Of a stretch of DNA of 64,000 nucleotides, positions 52,839-60,950 are shown piece by piece. Position numbers and translations under genes: made by a program. Position 1 is the stretch's first letter. Each line of letters begins with the position of its first letter. Source of the DNA: JAUASV01 sp047605685 (GTDB taxonomy: Bacteria; Actinomycetota; Actinomycetes; Actinomycetales; Microbacteriaceae); NCBI GenBank assembly GCA_047605685.1, contig JASGFF010000001.1, positions 29,562-93,561 on the forward strand. The letters are read 5' to 3'. The notes beneath the pieces were generated by a model, which saw nothing but the letters and a program-made list of their open reading frames with translations, was not told where the DNA came from and did not search any database.

Positions 52839-52853
52839 GAGACGAACCGGTGA
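52824..52853. repeat. 15-bp tandem duplication spanning the TetR stop codon
   Basis: Two perfect copies (52824-52838, 52839-52853) each end in GGTGA. The first TGA stops the TetR gene; the second copy offers the GTG start of the MFS gene. Removing one copy would restore a GTGA overlap. Confidence 0.92.
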
Positions 52854-54247
52854 GCGCGATGCCGGCGCACTCGCCGGCACGCGGCCTCGGCCCGGCGATC
52901 GTGACCGTCGCGTTCCTCGGGGCGGTGATCGGCGGCGTCGGCGCCCCGCTCATCACCTCGGCCGCCCTCGCCCTCGACGTGCCGCTGGACGCCGCCCAGT
53001 GGACGCTGACGGTCACGCTGTTCGCCGGGGCGATCTCCGCGCCCGTGCTCGGCAGGCTCGGCGCCGGCTGCCATCGTCGCGCCACGATCCTCGTCACCCT
53101 CGCCCTGGTCGCGCTCGGCGGACTGCTCACCGCGATCCCGCTGCCGTTCGGAGTGCTGCTGGTCGGCCGCGCCCTGCAGGGCCTCGGCCTCGGCGTCGTC
53201 GCGCTGCTGATGAGCGTGGCCCGCGAGCACCTGCCCGCCGGACGCGCGCAGTCCACGATCGCGACCGTCTCGGTCGCCTCCACCGTCGGCATCGGCGTCG
53301 CCTACCCGCTCCTGGGCCTCATCGACCAGCTCGCGGGCCTGCGCGTCGCCTACGGCGTCGGCTTCCTGCTCTCCGGCGCCGCCGTCCTGATCGCCTGGCG
53401 CACCATCCCGAAGGACGCCCCGCGCCCGGCCGTCCGCGTCGACGTGCCCGGCGCCGCGCTGCTCGGCCTCGGCACGCTCGGGGTGCTGCTGGTCGTCGCC
53501 CGGCCCTCGGTGTGGGACGCGCCCTGGGTCGGTTCCTCCATCCTCATCCTGGCCGTGATCGCGCTCGGCGCGTGGGTCGCGGTCGAACGGCGCAGCGCCG
53601 TTCCCCTGGTCGACCTCGGCCTGTTCATGACGGGCGGGGTGCTGCGTGCCAACATCGCGATGCTCGCCTCCGGTGTCGGGATGTACCTGCTGTTCTCGCT
53701 GCTCACCCGCTATGTGCAGACCCCGGTGGATGCCGGGTACGGCTTCGGGCTCTCCGGGGTGCTGGCCGGCGCCGCGCTCATCCCGTTCTCCGTGCTCGGC
53801 TTCGTCGCCGGCCGGCTCACCCCCTGGTTGACCGGCCGCGTGAGCGCGCGGTGGACCTTCGTGATCCACGCCGCCTGCGTCGTCCTCGCCGCGGTCCTGT
53901 TCGCGATCGTGCCGGGCTCGCTCATCGCAACCCTCGCGGCGATGGCCGTCCTCGGCTTCGGTGTCGGCGGCGTCTCCGCGATCATGCCCCGCCTCGTCCT
54001 CGACGGCGCGCCCCAGCGGGAGACCTCGAGCGTCCTGTCGATCAACCAGATCGTCCGCAGCGTCGGCTTCAGCGTCGGCAGCGCCCTCGCCGGCCTCCTG
54101 CTCGCCACCACCACCCCGAGCGACGCCCTGTTCCCCGACGAGCGCGGCTACACCATCGCCGCCGTGTGCGTGGTCCCGTCGCTCGTGCTCGCCGCCGTCG
54201 TCGTCCTGCTGCCGCATCGCGGGACAGCGGCGGGCCCGGACCGCTGA
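52850..54247 (+). CDS. MFS drug efflux-type transporter
   Basis: A 465-residue membrane protein with about 14 hydrophobic segments, fitting the DHA2-type drug:H+ antiporters. Visible signatures are LFAGAISAPVLGRLGAGCHRRATI (motif A region) and LLVGRALQGLGLGVVALLMSVAREHLPAGRAQSTIATVSVASTVGIGVAYPLLG (motif C region). GTG 52850 (GAGAG upstream) is preferred; ATG 52859 is the alternative. Its partner repressor and probable operator are directly upstream. The substrate is unknown. Confidence 0.88.
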   Translation: MSAMPAHSPARGLGPAIVTVAFLGAVIGGVGAPLITSAALALDVPLDAAQWTLTVTLFAGAISAPVLGRLGAGCHRRATILVTLALVALGGLLTAIPLPFGVLLVGRALQGLGLGVVALLMSVAREHLPAGRAQSTIATVSVASTVGIGVAYPLLGLIDQLAGLRVAYGVGFLLSGAAVLIAWRTIPKDAPRPAVRVDVPGAALLGLGTLGVLLVVARPSVWDAPWVGSSILILAVIALGAWVAVERRSAVPLVDLGLFMTGGVLRANIAMLASGVGMYLLFSLLTRYVQTPVDAGYGFGLSGVLAGAALIPFSVLGFVAGRLTPWLTGRVSARWTFVIHAACVVLAAVLFAIVPGSLIATLAAMAVLGFGVGGVSAIMPRLVLDGAPQRETSSVLSINQIVRSVGFSVGSALAGLLLATTTPSDALFPDERGYTIAAVCVVPSLVLAAVVVLLPHRGTAAGPDR

Positions 54248-54459
54248 GGCGCGCCTCGACAGCCCCGGCGGAGGCCCCATCGGACGGACCGGTCGAGAAT
54301 GCTCCCGATCGTGGAGTCGGCCGCGTCCATGAAGACCCGACCCCCACCAGGCGGACTCGTCGGGCCGGCTCGTCTCGTATCCGCTTCGCAGCGGCCCGGT
54401 ACTCGTGAGGGCTCAACCGTTCACGATGTCCCGAGACATCACAGTGTGGAGACGGAGGC

Positions 54460-54520
54460 GCGGAGACGGAGGGATTTGAACCCTCGGTCCCCGTGAGGGG
54501 ACTCCACACTTAGCAGGGTG
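54460..54520. repeat. Distal attachment repeat: copy of the tRNA-Ser 3' part
   Basis: The first 48 bases (54460-54507) are identical to 59043-59090, and 12 more match after a one-base insertion. They correspond to the acceptor 3' strand, T arm, variable arm and anticodon of tRNA-Ser(GCT). The D arm and 5' acceptor are missing, so this copy is not a functional tRNA. The 212 bp before it (54248-54459) hold no recognisable gene. Confidence 0.9.
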
Positions 54521-54558
54521 AGACCGTCGGCCAGCCAGTCACCTCATCCCCCGCCGCT

Positions 54559-54675
54559 TCATGCCTGAACTCGCGTGAGCCGCCGACAGTGACCGGCCTC
54601 TGCGGTCTCGTAGTAGCGGACGGCATCGAGGAACTCAGCCTCCGCCTCCAGGTGGACGTGCGGGCGGAGGGTCAC
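54559..54675 (-). pseudogene. Truncated ParE/RelE-type toxin
   Basis: The 38-codon frame begins VTLRPHVHLEAEAEFLDAVRYYETAEAG, the typical N-terminus of ParE/RelE plasmid-stabilisation toxins, then runs into unrelated sequence and stops. A full toxin is about 95-100 residues, so the catalytic C-terminal half is gone. The GTG start overlaps the antitoxin stop (GTGA), showing it was the toxin of the pair. The break lies about 60 bp from the attachment repeat. Confidence 0.75.
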
Positions 54676-54923
54676 TTACGCGGGTCGTCCAGGAGCGCGC
54701 GGGCCTTGTCGTGGGTCTGCTCGAAGGCGCCCAACTCGACTCGGTCGTTCAAAATGTCATCGACACGAGACCCGATCTCGTCGCGCCAGGCATCGTCAGT
54801 CTCCGACTGCGACGCGTCATCCTCGGGGTGCAAGCTGGCGAGAAGGCGGTGCGCGAGCACGGTGCGCTCGTCCAGGTCGAGCGCTAGACCCGCCTGATAC
54901 ACCTCGTCGGCCTTGAGCGCCAT
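54672..54923 (-). CDS. Addiction-module antitoxin (orphaned)
   Basis: An 83-residue acidic protein, MALKADEVYQAGLALDLDERTVLAHRLLASLHPEDDASQSETDDAWRDEIGSRVDDIL..., of the short addiction-module component family that partners RelE/ParE toxins. A longer frame extends upstream, but ATG 54923 begins the conserved part. Its toxin gene directly downstream is truncated, so the antitoxin now has no local partner. Confidence 0.78.
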   Translation of the reverse strand: MALKADEVYQAGLALDLDERTVLAHRLLASLHPEDDASQSETDDAWRDEIGSRVDDILNDRVELGAFEQTHDKARALLDDPRK

Positions 54924-54970
54924 GTGTCGAGCGTACGGCGGCGCACTGACATCAGCCGGGATCACGCGCT

Positions 54971-56095
54971 TCAAGGCGAAGGCGCGGGCCACCGCTGGAT
55001 GCTCTGCGTCGCGCGTCCCATGAGTGCGGGTGGCGTCGCTCGCAGCAACGCATCGCGGATGCCGGCACCGATCGGATGGGATGCCTGCGCGACCTTCGCC
55101 ATCTGGCGCGACCGCCGCCAGATCGCCCGAGTCCGCTTCCTCCGCAGCTCGTCGTACCGGGAGAGCGCCGTGTGCAGATCGCCGTGTCGCAGCAGGAGCG
55201 TCAGTGTGGCGGCGTCCTCAATGGCCTGGCCCGCACCCTGTCCAAGATTCGGGGTCATGCCGTGGGCGGCGTCGCCGAGCAGCACCGTGCGGCCCTTGAT
55301 GAACGTGGCCGGGAGGCGGGCGAGGTCGTAGATGTCGTGGTGGAGCACCGCGCCTGTAGGGGTCGCGTCGATGCAGTCCAGGATCGGCGGGTGCCAGTGG
55401 CCGAACCGCTCCCGCACCGCCTGGCGCTCGTCCTCCGCCCGCTGGCCCGCGGTCGTGGATTCGGTGGCGAACCAGTAGACCCGATCATCCGGCAGCGGCA
55501 CGATGCCGAAGATGCGCCCGCGTCCCCACGTCTCGCCGGCCTCGCCATGCACATCGACGCCGGCCGCGGTGACGCCGCGCCAGGCGGTGTACCCGGCGTA
55601 GCGCACGCCGCGATCCAGTCCCAGCCGGGCGCGGGCGTCGCTGCGCAGCCCGTCGGCGGCGATCACCAGATCGAACCGCTCGGCGGCTCCGGCGACGGTC
55701 ACGACCGGCTCGCCGTCCTCCGCGACGACGGCGCCCTGCCCGAGCCGGAGGCTCCCGGCGGGCAGAGCATCGACGAGCGCGCGGTAGAGCTCGGCCCGGT
55801 GCAGACTGCGCAGGCTCGGCACCGCGCTGGGTGGCAGCGACATCAGCCGGTCGCCGGACGGCACGCGCTGGCCCGCCCGCAGCCGGGCGATCGCATCGCT
55901 GCTGACCCGACGCACCGTGTCGCCCCGGCCGATCGCGTCGAGCGCGCCGAAGGCGTTGCCGAACAGCGTCAGCCCGGCCCCGACCGCGCCGGGCTCGTCG
56001 CGGCGCTCGTAGACGACGACCTCGTGCCCGTCGGCGCTCAGACCCGCGCCCGCGGTCAGCCCGCCGATCCCCGCTCCGATCACCGCGACACGCAT
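54971..56095 (-). CDS. FAD-dependent aromatic hydroxylase-like monooxygenase (group A)
   Basis: A 374-residue flavoprotein with N-terminal FAD motif VAVIGAGIGGLTAGAGLSADGHEVVVYERR, the middle DLVIAADGLRSDAR motif and the second FAD motif VLLGDAAHGMTPNLGQGAGQAIEDA. This is the layout of p-hydroxybenzoate/salicylate hydroxylase-type enzymes, although TetX-like and FAD-dependent urate hydroxylase-like proteins share it. GAGGG precedes ATG 56095; the longer open frame before it is not coding in character. It is the only metabolic gene of the element. Confidence 0.85.
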   Translation of the reverse strand: MRVAVIGAGIGGLTAGAGLSADGHEVVVYERRDEPGAVGAGLTLFGNAFGALDAIGRGDTVRRVSSDAIARLRAGQRVPSGDRLMSLPPSAVPSLRSLHRAELYRALVDALPAGSLRLGQGAVVAEDGEPVVTVAGAAERFDLVIAADGLRSDARARLGLDRGVRYAGYTAWRGVTAAGVDVHGEAGETWGRGRIFGIVPLPDDRVYWFATESTTAGQRAEDERQAVRERFGHWHPPILDCIDATPTGAVLHHDIYDLARLPATFIKGRTVLLGDAAHGMTPNLGQGAGQAIEDAATLTLLLRHGDLHTALSRYDELRRKRTRAIWRRSRQMAKVAQASHPIGAGIRDALLRATPPALMGRATQSIQRWPAPSP

Positions 56096-56375
56096 CCAAC
56101 AACCCTCGTGCTTCCTGTCCACCAAGCCTCCCAGACAACCCACGAGCACAGGGCGGACCAGCCCACCGGGCGCTGCGCGGGATCGACGGGGCGGCGGTCG
56201 ACGGAGATGCGCCGCCGCAGGCTCACCCGCGCATCGACCAGTTCGATCCGCTCGGCCGGTCGGGTCCGCTCGCCCGTCCGACTCTTGCACCCCGTCGTTG
56301 GTGGCAGCGGTGATCGCGTCGCCGTCGCGCGCGTCGAGCCACGCACAGCCAAGGCGGACACGACAGCTGAGCAGT
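56096..56375. other. Unassigned stretch inside the element
   Basis: Open frames cross this stretch on both strands but none has recognisable domains or a ribosome site. It ends where a duplicated integrase segment begins. Confidence 0.4.
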
Positions 56376-56579
56376 GTCGCCCTGCGCGTGGTGGGCTCGA
56401 ACGAGATTCCCTCCCCACACCGAGTCGCTGGCGTGCTCGCCGCCTTGCGGCAGCGGCGCAGCGACATCGCGGACGTGTTCGAGTTCATGTCGCTGACCGG
56501 CGTGCGCTGGGGCGAGCTGCGCGCGATCCGCGTGAACTGGCTCTCCGAGGTGCCCCTCGCACAGCTCAACGTCGAGCGG
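56376..56579 (+). pseudogene. Duplicated internal fragment of the tyrosine integrase
   Basis: This 204-bp segment is about 97 percent identical to 58358-58561 (about six differences, mostly in the last 40 bases). It encodes the start of the catalytic domain, including TGVRWGELRAIR with the first active-site arginine, and then breaks off. It lacks the HxxR and tyrosine region, so it is inactive. Confidence 0.88.
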
Positions 56580-56641
56580 CCTCGGCCTTCACGCACACCT
56601 CGCACTCGTCGCACTCAGGAATGGGGCGACAATCGCCATCC

Positions 56642-56675
56642 TCGGGACACTCGGGACACTTTCGGGACACTCGGG
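56642..56675. repeat. TCGGGACAC short repeats
   Basis: TCGGGACAC occurs at 56642, 56651 and 56662, with a partial fourth copy at 56671. On the minus strand the region can encode a Cys-rich stretch (KCPECPEDGDCRPIPECDECEVC), which might be the tail of a lost gene. Confidence 0.6.
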
Positions 56676-56740
56676 CGGGTTCCTGAGAGCCGCGTTGAGT
56701 CCTTCGGAGACCGCTCGACGCGGCTGCCGATCCGCGGTAT

Positions 56741-56763
56741 TGTGTACGCAATGATTACACAAC
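56741..56763. promoter_or_regulatory. Likely VapBC operator
   Basis: Perfect 7-bp arms TTGTGTA (56741-56747) and TACACAA (56757-56763) lie 15 bp before the antitoxin start, the usual place for toxin-antitoxin autoregulation. Confidence 0.65.
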
Positions 56764-56777
56764 GGAAGGAGGCGGCG

Positions 56778-57062
56778 ATGGCTGTGACCGTGGGGGTGCG
56801 CGAGTTCCGTCAGGACCTCGCTGACTACATCGACGGCGACGAGCCGGTGACGGTGACGCGGCACGGGCGCCGGGTGGGCGTGTTCATCCCGACCCGCGGT
56901 GATCGTGCGGAGGCGATCGCAGCCTACAAGGCAGCGACGGACAAGCTTCACGCGCTGATGGCCGAGCATGGCATCGATGAGGACGAGGTCGTGGCCGAGT
57001 TCGACGCGATGCGAAAGGCGCGCTGGAAGGCGCAGCGAGAAGCCACCACCTCCGCATCGTGA
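56778..57062 (+). CDS. VapB-type (Phd/prevent-host-death fold) antitoxin
   Basis: A 94-residue protein beginning MAVTVGVREFRQDLADYIDGDEPVTVTRHGRRVGVFIPTRG, the Phd/YefM-type DNA-binding domain. A charged C-terminal tail (EHGIDEDEVVAEFDAMRKARWKAQ) would wrap the toxin. GGAAGGAGG lies before ATG 56778. It overlaps the toxin gene by GTGA and has a palindromic operator upstream. Confidence 0.85.
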   Translation: MAVTVGVREFRQDLADYIDGDEPVTVTRHGRRVGVFIPTRGDRAEAIAAYKAATDKLHALMAEHGIDEDEVVAEFDAMRKARWKAQREATTSAS

Positions 57063-57508
57063 CAACGAGGCGAATCGTTCTCGATGCCAACATCCTCATC
57101 CGAGCGGTGCTCGGTAAGAAGGTGGGCGGGTTGCTGACGGAGTACGCGGATTCCATCGACTTCTGCGCGCCGTCGATCGCGTTCAAAGACGCTGACGAGA
57201 ACCTGCCCGGCATCATGGCCAAGCGCGGGATCAGCCCGGCGCAGCTCGCCCTGGGGCTGGACGCGGTTCGTCTGCTTGTCGAGGAGCTGCCCAGCGAGGT
57301 CACTGATCCAATGCGGACAAAGGCTTTGCAGCGCATCGGCCGCCGTGATCCCGACGACTGGCCCATCGCCGCTGCGGCACTGATCCTCGACTGCCCGATC
57401 TGGACCGAGGACAAGGACTTCTTCGGCGCGGGCATCCCCACCTGGACCAGCGACCTCGTGGAGATTTACCTGCGCGACAACGACGAGCCGGAACCCGTCA
57501 CAGACTGA
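57059..57508 (+). CDS. PIN-domain toxin (VapC-like)
   Basis: A 149-residue PIN nuclease. IVLDANILIRAVLG supplies the first catalytic aspartate; RRDPDDWPIAAAALILDCPIWTEDKDFFG supplies the later acidic residues. VapC-type toxins cleave tRNA or rRNA and are held inactive by the antitoxin encoded just upstream. This pair is complete and may still keep the decayed element in place. Its 3' end overlaps the convergent relaxase remnant by 11 bp. Confidence 0.87.
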   Translation: MTTRRIVLDANILIRAVLGKKVGGLLTEYADSIDFCAPSIAFKDADENLPGIMAKRGISPAQLALGLDAVRLLVEELPSEVTDPMRTKALQRIGRRDPDDWPIAAAALILDCPIWTEDKDFFGAGIPTWTSDLVEIYLRDNDEPEPVTD

Positions 57509-58320
57509 GACCGAGGCCACCGCGCTCCGGGCCGGTGCGGCGGGTGGTGGTGGTCGAGGGGAAGTGGCCGAGCTTCGCGGCGCGCGCCTCGGCAGCGGCC
57601 TTCTCCCGTTCCGCGGCGAGTCTGGCGGCCTCGGCCTGTGCGGCACGTTCGTGGACGAGTTGCGCGGCTTCGCGCAGCGGCAGCGCCTCGATCTGGGCGA
57701 GGTCGCGGCGGTCCTGCTCAGCCTGCTTCCTGAGCGTGGCGGCGCGGGCGGCGATGCTGCTGGGCCTGGCGTCTCCGATCGTGCGGCGGCGTAGCGCCGT
57801 CTCCTCGCGCAGTTGCCGGGCCGTGAGGCCCTGGCCCGCGCGTCGATCCCGCTCCGCGACCTGTCGCGCTTCGGCCACGCGCGGGTCGGTGTCGGCCTGC
57901 TGGCCGGCTACGGCCTCGGCCCACTCAGGGATGCCCGTCGCGGTCTGCGGCAGTCGCCCCCAGCGGTCCCGTGTGATCGTCTCAGCCTCTCGGTGGACGG
58001 CGGTCGCCTCCGCGACAGTGCGGGCGGCTGAGCGTCGTCGGAGCCGCCCTGCGCTGGCCTGGACGCGGGTCGCTTCCTGCATCCGGTCGCGCGCGGCAAG
58101 GTAGGCGGTGCCATCTGCGACAGCCTGTTCGACCAAGGGGGCGGCGACCTTGGCGCGGACTTCGGCGGCGTGCTCGATCCGTTCCGTGAACCGGGCGCGC
58201 TCGGTGTTCACTTCGCGCGCCGGCCCGTCCGCGACGATGCCCGCCACGGCGAATTGTGCCCGCTCGGTCGCCTCGGTCAGTCCGCGGTCGGCGCGGTCCC
58301 GCTCGAGTGCGGCCGTACCC
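57498..58320 (-). pseudogene. C-terminal fragment of a MobF/TraA-type relaxase (probable)
   Basis: About 270 codons encode an Ala/Arg/Glu-rich coiled-coil-like region (AEVRAKVAAPLVEQAVADGTAYLAARDRMQ..., DRWGRLPQTATGIPEWAEAVAGQQADTDPRVAEARQVAERD, ending GPERGGLGLSL). It resembles the tail of large actinobacterial conjugative relaxases as I know them. The relaxase and helicase domains are absent; the frame is cut near 58320 at the border with the integrase piece. The exact family needs a database match. Confidence 0.6.
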
Positions 58321-58330
58321 GGTGCGGACG

Positions 58331-58990
58331 ATGAAGAAGATTCCCGAGCTGGGCGCCGTCGCCCTGCGCGTGGTGGGCTCGAACGAGATTCCCTCCCCAC
58401 GCCGAGTCGCTGGCGTGCTCGCCGCCTTGCGGCAGCGGCGCAGCGACATCGCGGACGTGTTCGAGTTCATGTCGCTGACCGGCGTGCGCTGGGGCGAGCT
58501 GCGCGCGATCCGCGTGAACTGGCTCTCCGAAGTCCCCCTCCCCCAACTCAACGTCGAGCGGTCACACTCCGATCGCTACGAGGAGAGGGCACCGAAGTCC
58601 TGGCGCGGCACCCGCCCCGTCCCGCTCTCACCGCGAGCCCTGGCGATCTTCCGGCACTACGCGACAGGCAAGGCCGCCGCCGACTACCTGTTCACCAACC
58701 AGCAGGGCGGACAGCTCTCCGCCGGGGTCGTCCGCAAGTTCCCGCTCGGCTTCCGCCGCCACGCGCTCCGCCACCACACCGCATCCACCTGGCTGCGGCT
58801 CGGCACGCCCCTCCACGAGGTCGCCGAGTACCTGGGCGACGAAGCGCGCACCGTGCTCGCGGTCTACGCGCACGTCCTCGGCGAAGGCCAGCGGCGCGAC
58901 CACGTGCGGCGTCTCGCGGCCGCCGAAGAGTTCGACCGGAAGTCGGAACACTCACGGGACGCTCGGAGCGGCCCAAGCCTCGGACTCTGA
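58331..58990 (+). pseudogene. Tyrosine integrase, catalytic domain only
   Basis: The frame encodes the C-terminal catalytic domain: R in TGVRWGELRAIR, HALRHHTASTWLRLG (HxxR) and the nucleophile tyrosine in VLAVYAHVLGEGQ. The N-terminal DNA-binding domains (about 150-180 residues) are missing, since relaxase sequence begins directly upstream. It lies 54 bp from the intact tRNA-Ser, where an element integrase is expected. It could still be expressed from ATG 58331, but integration activity is unlikely. Confidence 0.82.
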
Positions 58991-59043
58991 TCGCCAACAC
59001 CCGACAGTCGAGCCGTAGAAATGGCTCTTGACCTGGGAAGTGG

Positions 59044-59132
59044 CGGAGACGGAGGGATTTGAACCCTCGGTCCCCGTGAGGGGACTCCACCTTAGCAGGG
59101 TGGTGCACTCGACCGGACTATGCGACGTCTCC
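59044..59132 (-). tRNA. tRNA-Ser (anticodon GCT)
   Basis: An 89-nt tRNA with acceptor GGAGACG/CGTCTCC, long class II variable arm (GTCCCC..GGGGAC), loop containing GCT and T loop TTCAAAT, with discriminator G. The 3' half is repeated at 54460-54520, which marks this gene as the insertion site of the element. Confidence 0.95.
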
Positions 59133-59179
59133 CGAGATGGTGCTCGAGTCATCATAGCCGAGCCCGGAGGCGCGCCCGC

Positions 59180-60481
59180 TCAGTTCGGCACGACGCAGGT
59201 CTGCTGGTCGGCGGTCTGGCCGAGGCCGAGGCTCGAGGTGGCGGTCGAGGAGGACGTCGCGGTGCTCGTGGCGGATGCCGTGGACGACTTCGTGGACGAC
59301 TTCGTGGAGGAGCCGGTCGCGCTCGCCGTCGCGGTGTCGGTCGCGGTCGCGGTGGCATCCGGGTCTTCGGTGACGGCGTTGCGGGTGCTGAACTCGCTCG
59401 GGCTGAACTGCTCGTCGTTCTCGATGTACTCCATCATCTGCGCGGCCTGCGCCGTCACCGGCGCGACCTTGCCCTCGTACACCCCGCCGACGCCCGTCGT
59501 GCTCGGGTACTGCACGAGTGTGATGTCCGCGGCGGGGATGTCCTTGAGCGCGAGGGCGATCGAGACCAGCCGCGGCACCGAGGCGAGCGACTCCGAGAGC
59601 TCCATGTTCTCCGTCGCCGCCTCCGCGAGCGCGTAGACCTCGGTCGCGTTGCTGAGGGTCGCCTCGGCCTGCAGGGTGCGCACCATGGAGGCGAGGTAGA
59701 CCTGCTGCGCACCGATGCGGGAGAGGTCCGAGCCGTCGCCGAAGGAGTGCCGGGTGCGCAGGAAGGCGAGCGCCTGCTTGCCCTTGACGTAGGTCGTGCC
59801 GGCCTTGAGGTCGAGGCCGGTGTTGGCGTCGGTGACATCCGCGGTGACGCAGACCGGCACGCCGCCGATCGCGTCGGTCATGGCGATGACGCCCTGGAAC
59901 GTGATCAGGCCGGCGAACTGGATGTCGAGGCCGGTGAGGTCGGAGATCGTGCTGGCCACGCAGGAGAGCCCACCATCGGAGAGCGCGACGTTGAGCGGCT
60001 GGGCGGACTGCGCCGGCGTGGTGCCGCTGCCGTCCTCCTTCTCGCAGGCGGGGATCGGCACCACCAGGTCGCGCGGGAAGCTCACCGCGACGGCCCAGGA
60101 CTGGTCCTGGGCCACGTGCAGCAGGATGTTGACGTCGTTGAGCTTCGAGGAGCGCACGCCGTAGCCCGAGCAGTCCTCGGTGCACTGGTCGCTGCCGACG
60201 ATGAGGATGTTGAAGCCGCCCTCGATCTTGCCGATCGCCGGGATCTCCTCGTCGTCCCCCGCGATGTGCACCGTGTCGATCTGCTCGGCCAGCCGCCAGG
60301 TGACGAAGGCGCCGAGCGAGACCGTGCTCACGAGCGCGACGACGACGACCGCGGCGACGATGCCGATGACGCGGCGGGTGAGCGTGAGCTGGCGCAGGCG
60401 GCCGTGGCGCACCGGGCCCGGCCGCTCGGCATTGCCGGCCGCAGTGTTCCCCGCCTCGGACCCGGGCTCGCCGTCGGACAT
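59180..60481 (-). CDS. LytR-CpsA-Psr family wall-polymer ligase
   Basis: A 433-residue membrane-anchored protein: cytoplasmic N-terminus, one helix (VIGIVAAVVVVALVSTVSLGAFVTW, about 38-62), then the extracellular LCP domain. The domain has FNILIVGSDQ, SKLNDVNILLHV, AVAVSFPRDLVVPIP, GGVPVCV and ALAFLRTRHSFGDGSDLSRIGAQQVYLASMV. LCP proteins transfer polymers from lipid carriers to peptidoglycan. The last 60 residues are a low-complexity Ser/Thr/Ala tail ending CVVPN. GAAGGGA precedes the ATG. Confidence 0.92.
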   Translation of the reverse strand: MSDGEPGSEAGNTAAGNAERPGPVRHGRLRQLTLTRRVIGIVAAVVVVALVSTVSLGAFVTWRLAEQIDTVHIAGDDEEIPAIGKIEGGFNILIVGSDQCTEDCSGYGVRSSKLNDVNILLHVAQDQSWAVAVSFPRDLVVPIPACEKEDGSGTTPAQSAQPLNVALSDGGLSCVASTISDLTGLDIQFAGLITFQGVIAMTDAIGGVPVCVTADVTDANTGLDLKAGTTYVKGKQALAFLRTRHSFGDGSDLSRIGAQQVYLASMVRTLQAEATLSNATEVYALAEAATENMELSESLASVPRLVSIALALKDIPAADITLVQYPSTTGVGGVYEGKVAPVTAQAAQMMEYIENDEQFSPSEFSTRNAVTEDPDATATATDTATASATGSSTKSSTKSSTASATSTATSSSTATSSLGLGQTADQQTCVVPN

Positions 60482-60605
60482 GTCGTTCCCTTCGACCGTT
60501 CCCGGTCGACCGGGACGCACTTCGCGCCATGCTACCCGGGCGACTGGGTGTCGCCGGTCAACGGCCGCGCGGCTCGCCCGGTGCACGCTGCTCGGTGCAC
60601 GCCGT

Positions 60606-60950
60606 TCAGTGCGCGTGCGGCCCGGCGAGCTTGAAGCCGAGACGCCCGTGGGCGTAGGCGGCCCCCGCGCCGATCGCGGCGGCGACCCAGGCCGCCTCGG
60701 CGAGCTCGCCCTCGCTCGCACCGGCCGCCGCGGCGTTGCCGCCGTGGGCGTCGATGCAGTACACGCACTGCTTGGAGAGGCCGACCGCATAGGCGATCAG
60801 CTCGCGATACTTCAGCGGGATCTCGCGGCCCTCCGGGGCGAAGACCGCGGCGTCGAAGGCGGAGAAGGCCGCGAGCACGTCCGGGGTGCTCTGCCGGTAG
60901 CCGCTCGTGTAGCGCTTGTCAGCGTCGCGGTCGTAATAGGCGTCGGTCAT
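60606..60950 (-). CDS. AhpD/carboxymuconolactone decarboxylase-like protein
   Basis: A 114-residue all-helical protein with the peroxidase-type CxxC (C62, C65 in QCVYCIDAHG) and H69. Such proteins act as small disulfide reductases or peroxidases. Its ATG overlaps the stop of the flavin monooxygenase gene (ATGA), so it may handle peroxide or reactive products from these enzymes (inference). Confidence 0.88.
   Translation of the reverse strand: MTDAYYDRDADKRYTSGYRQSTPDVLAAFSAFDAAVFAPEGREIPLKYRELIAYAVGLSKQCVYCIDAHGGNAAAAGASEGELAEAAWVAAAIGAGAAYAHGRLGFKLAGPHAH

Larger units (their letters stand above)
54460..59043. mobile_element. Degraded integrative element in tRNA-Ser(GCT)
   Basis: A 4.6-kb segment lies between the 3' end of an intact tRNA-Ser and a repeated copy of its 3' part. 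An integrase gene piece sits next to the intact tRNA, the usual layout. Cargo comprises an orphan antitoxin with cut toxin, a flavin monooxygenase, VapBC, a MobF relaxase tail and a second integrase piece. No replication, transfer or complete integrase gene remains, so it is probably immobile. Confidence 0.85.

Noticed and set aside
54299..54496. Small plus-strand frame ending RRRDLNPRSP
   Set aside because: Its end is the antisense of the tRNA-Ser repeat; this peptide pattern is a well-known false gene over serine tRNAs.
54460..54545. A second tRNA-Ser gene
   Set aside because: The 5' acceptor strand and D arm do not pair, and there is an extra base near the anticodon stem; it is an attachment-site copy of the 3' part.
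58256..58330. Upstream extension of the integrase piece as its true N-terminus
   Set aside because: The extension is Arg/Pro-rich and antisense to the relaxase remnant. It does not resemble an integrase DNA-binding domain, so the gene is treated as 5'-truncated.
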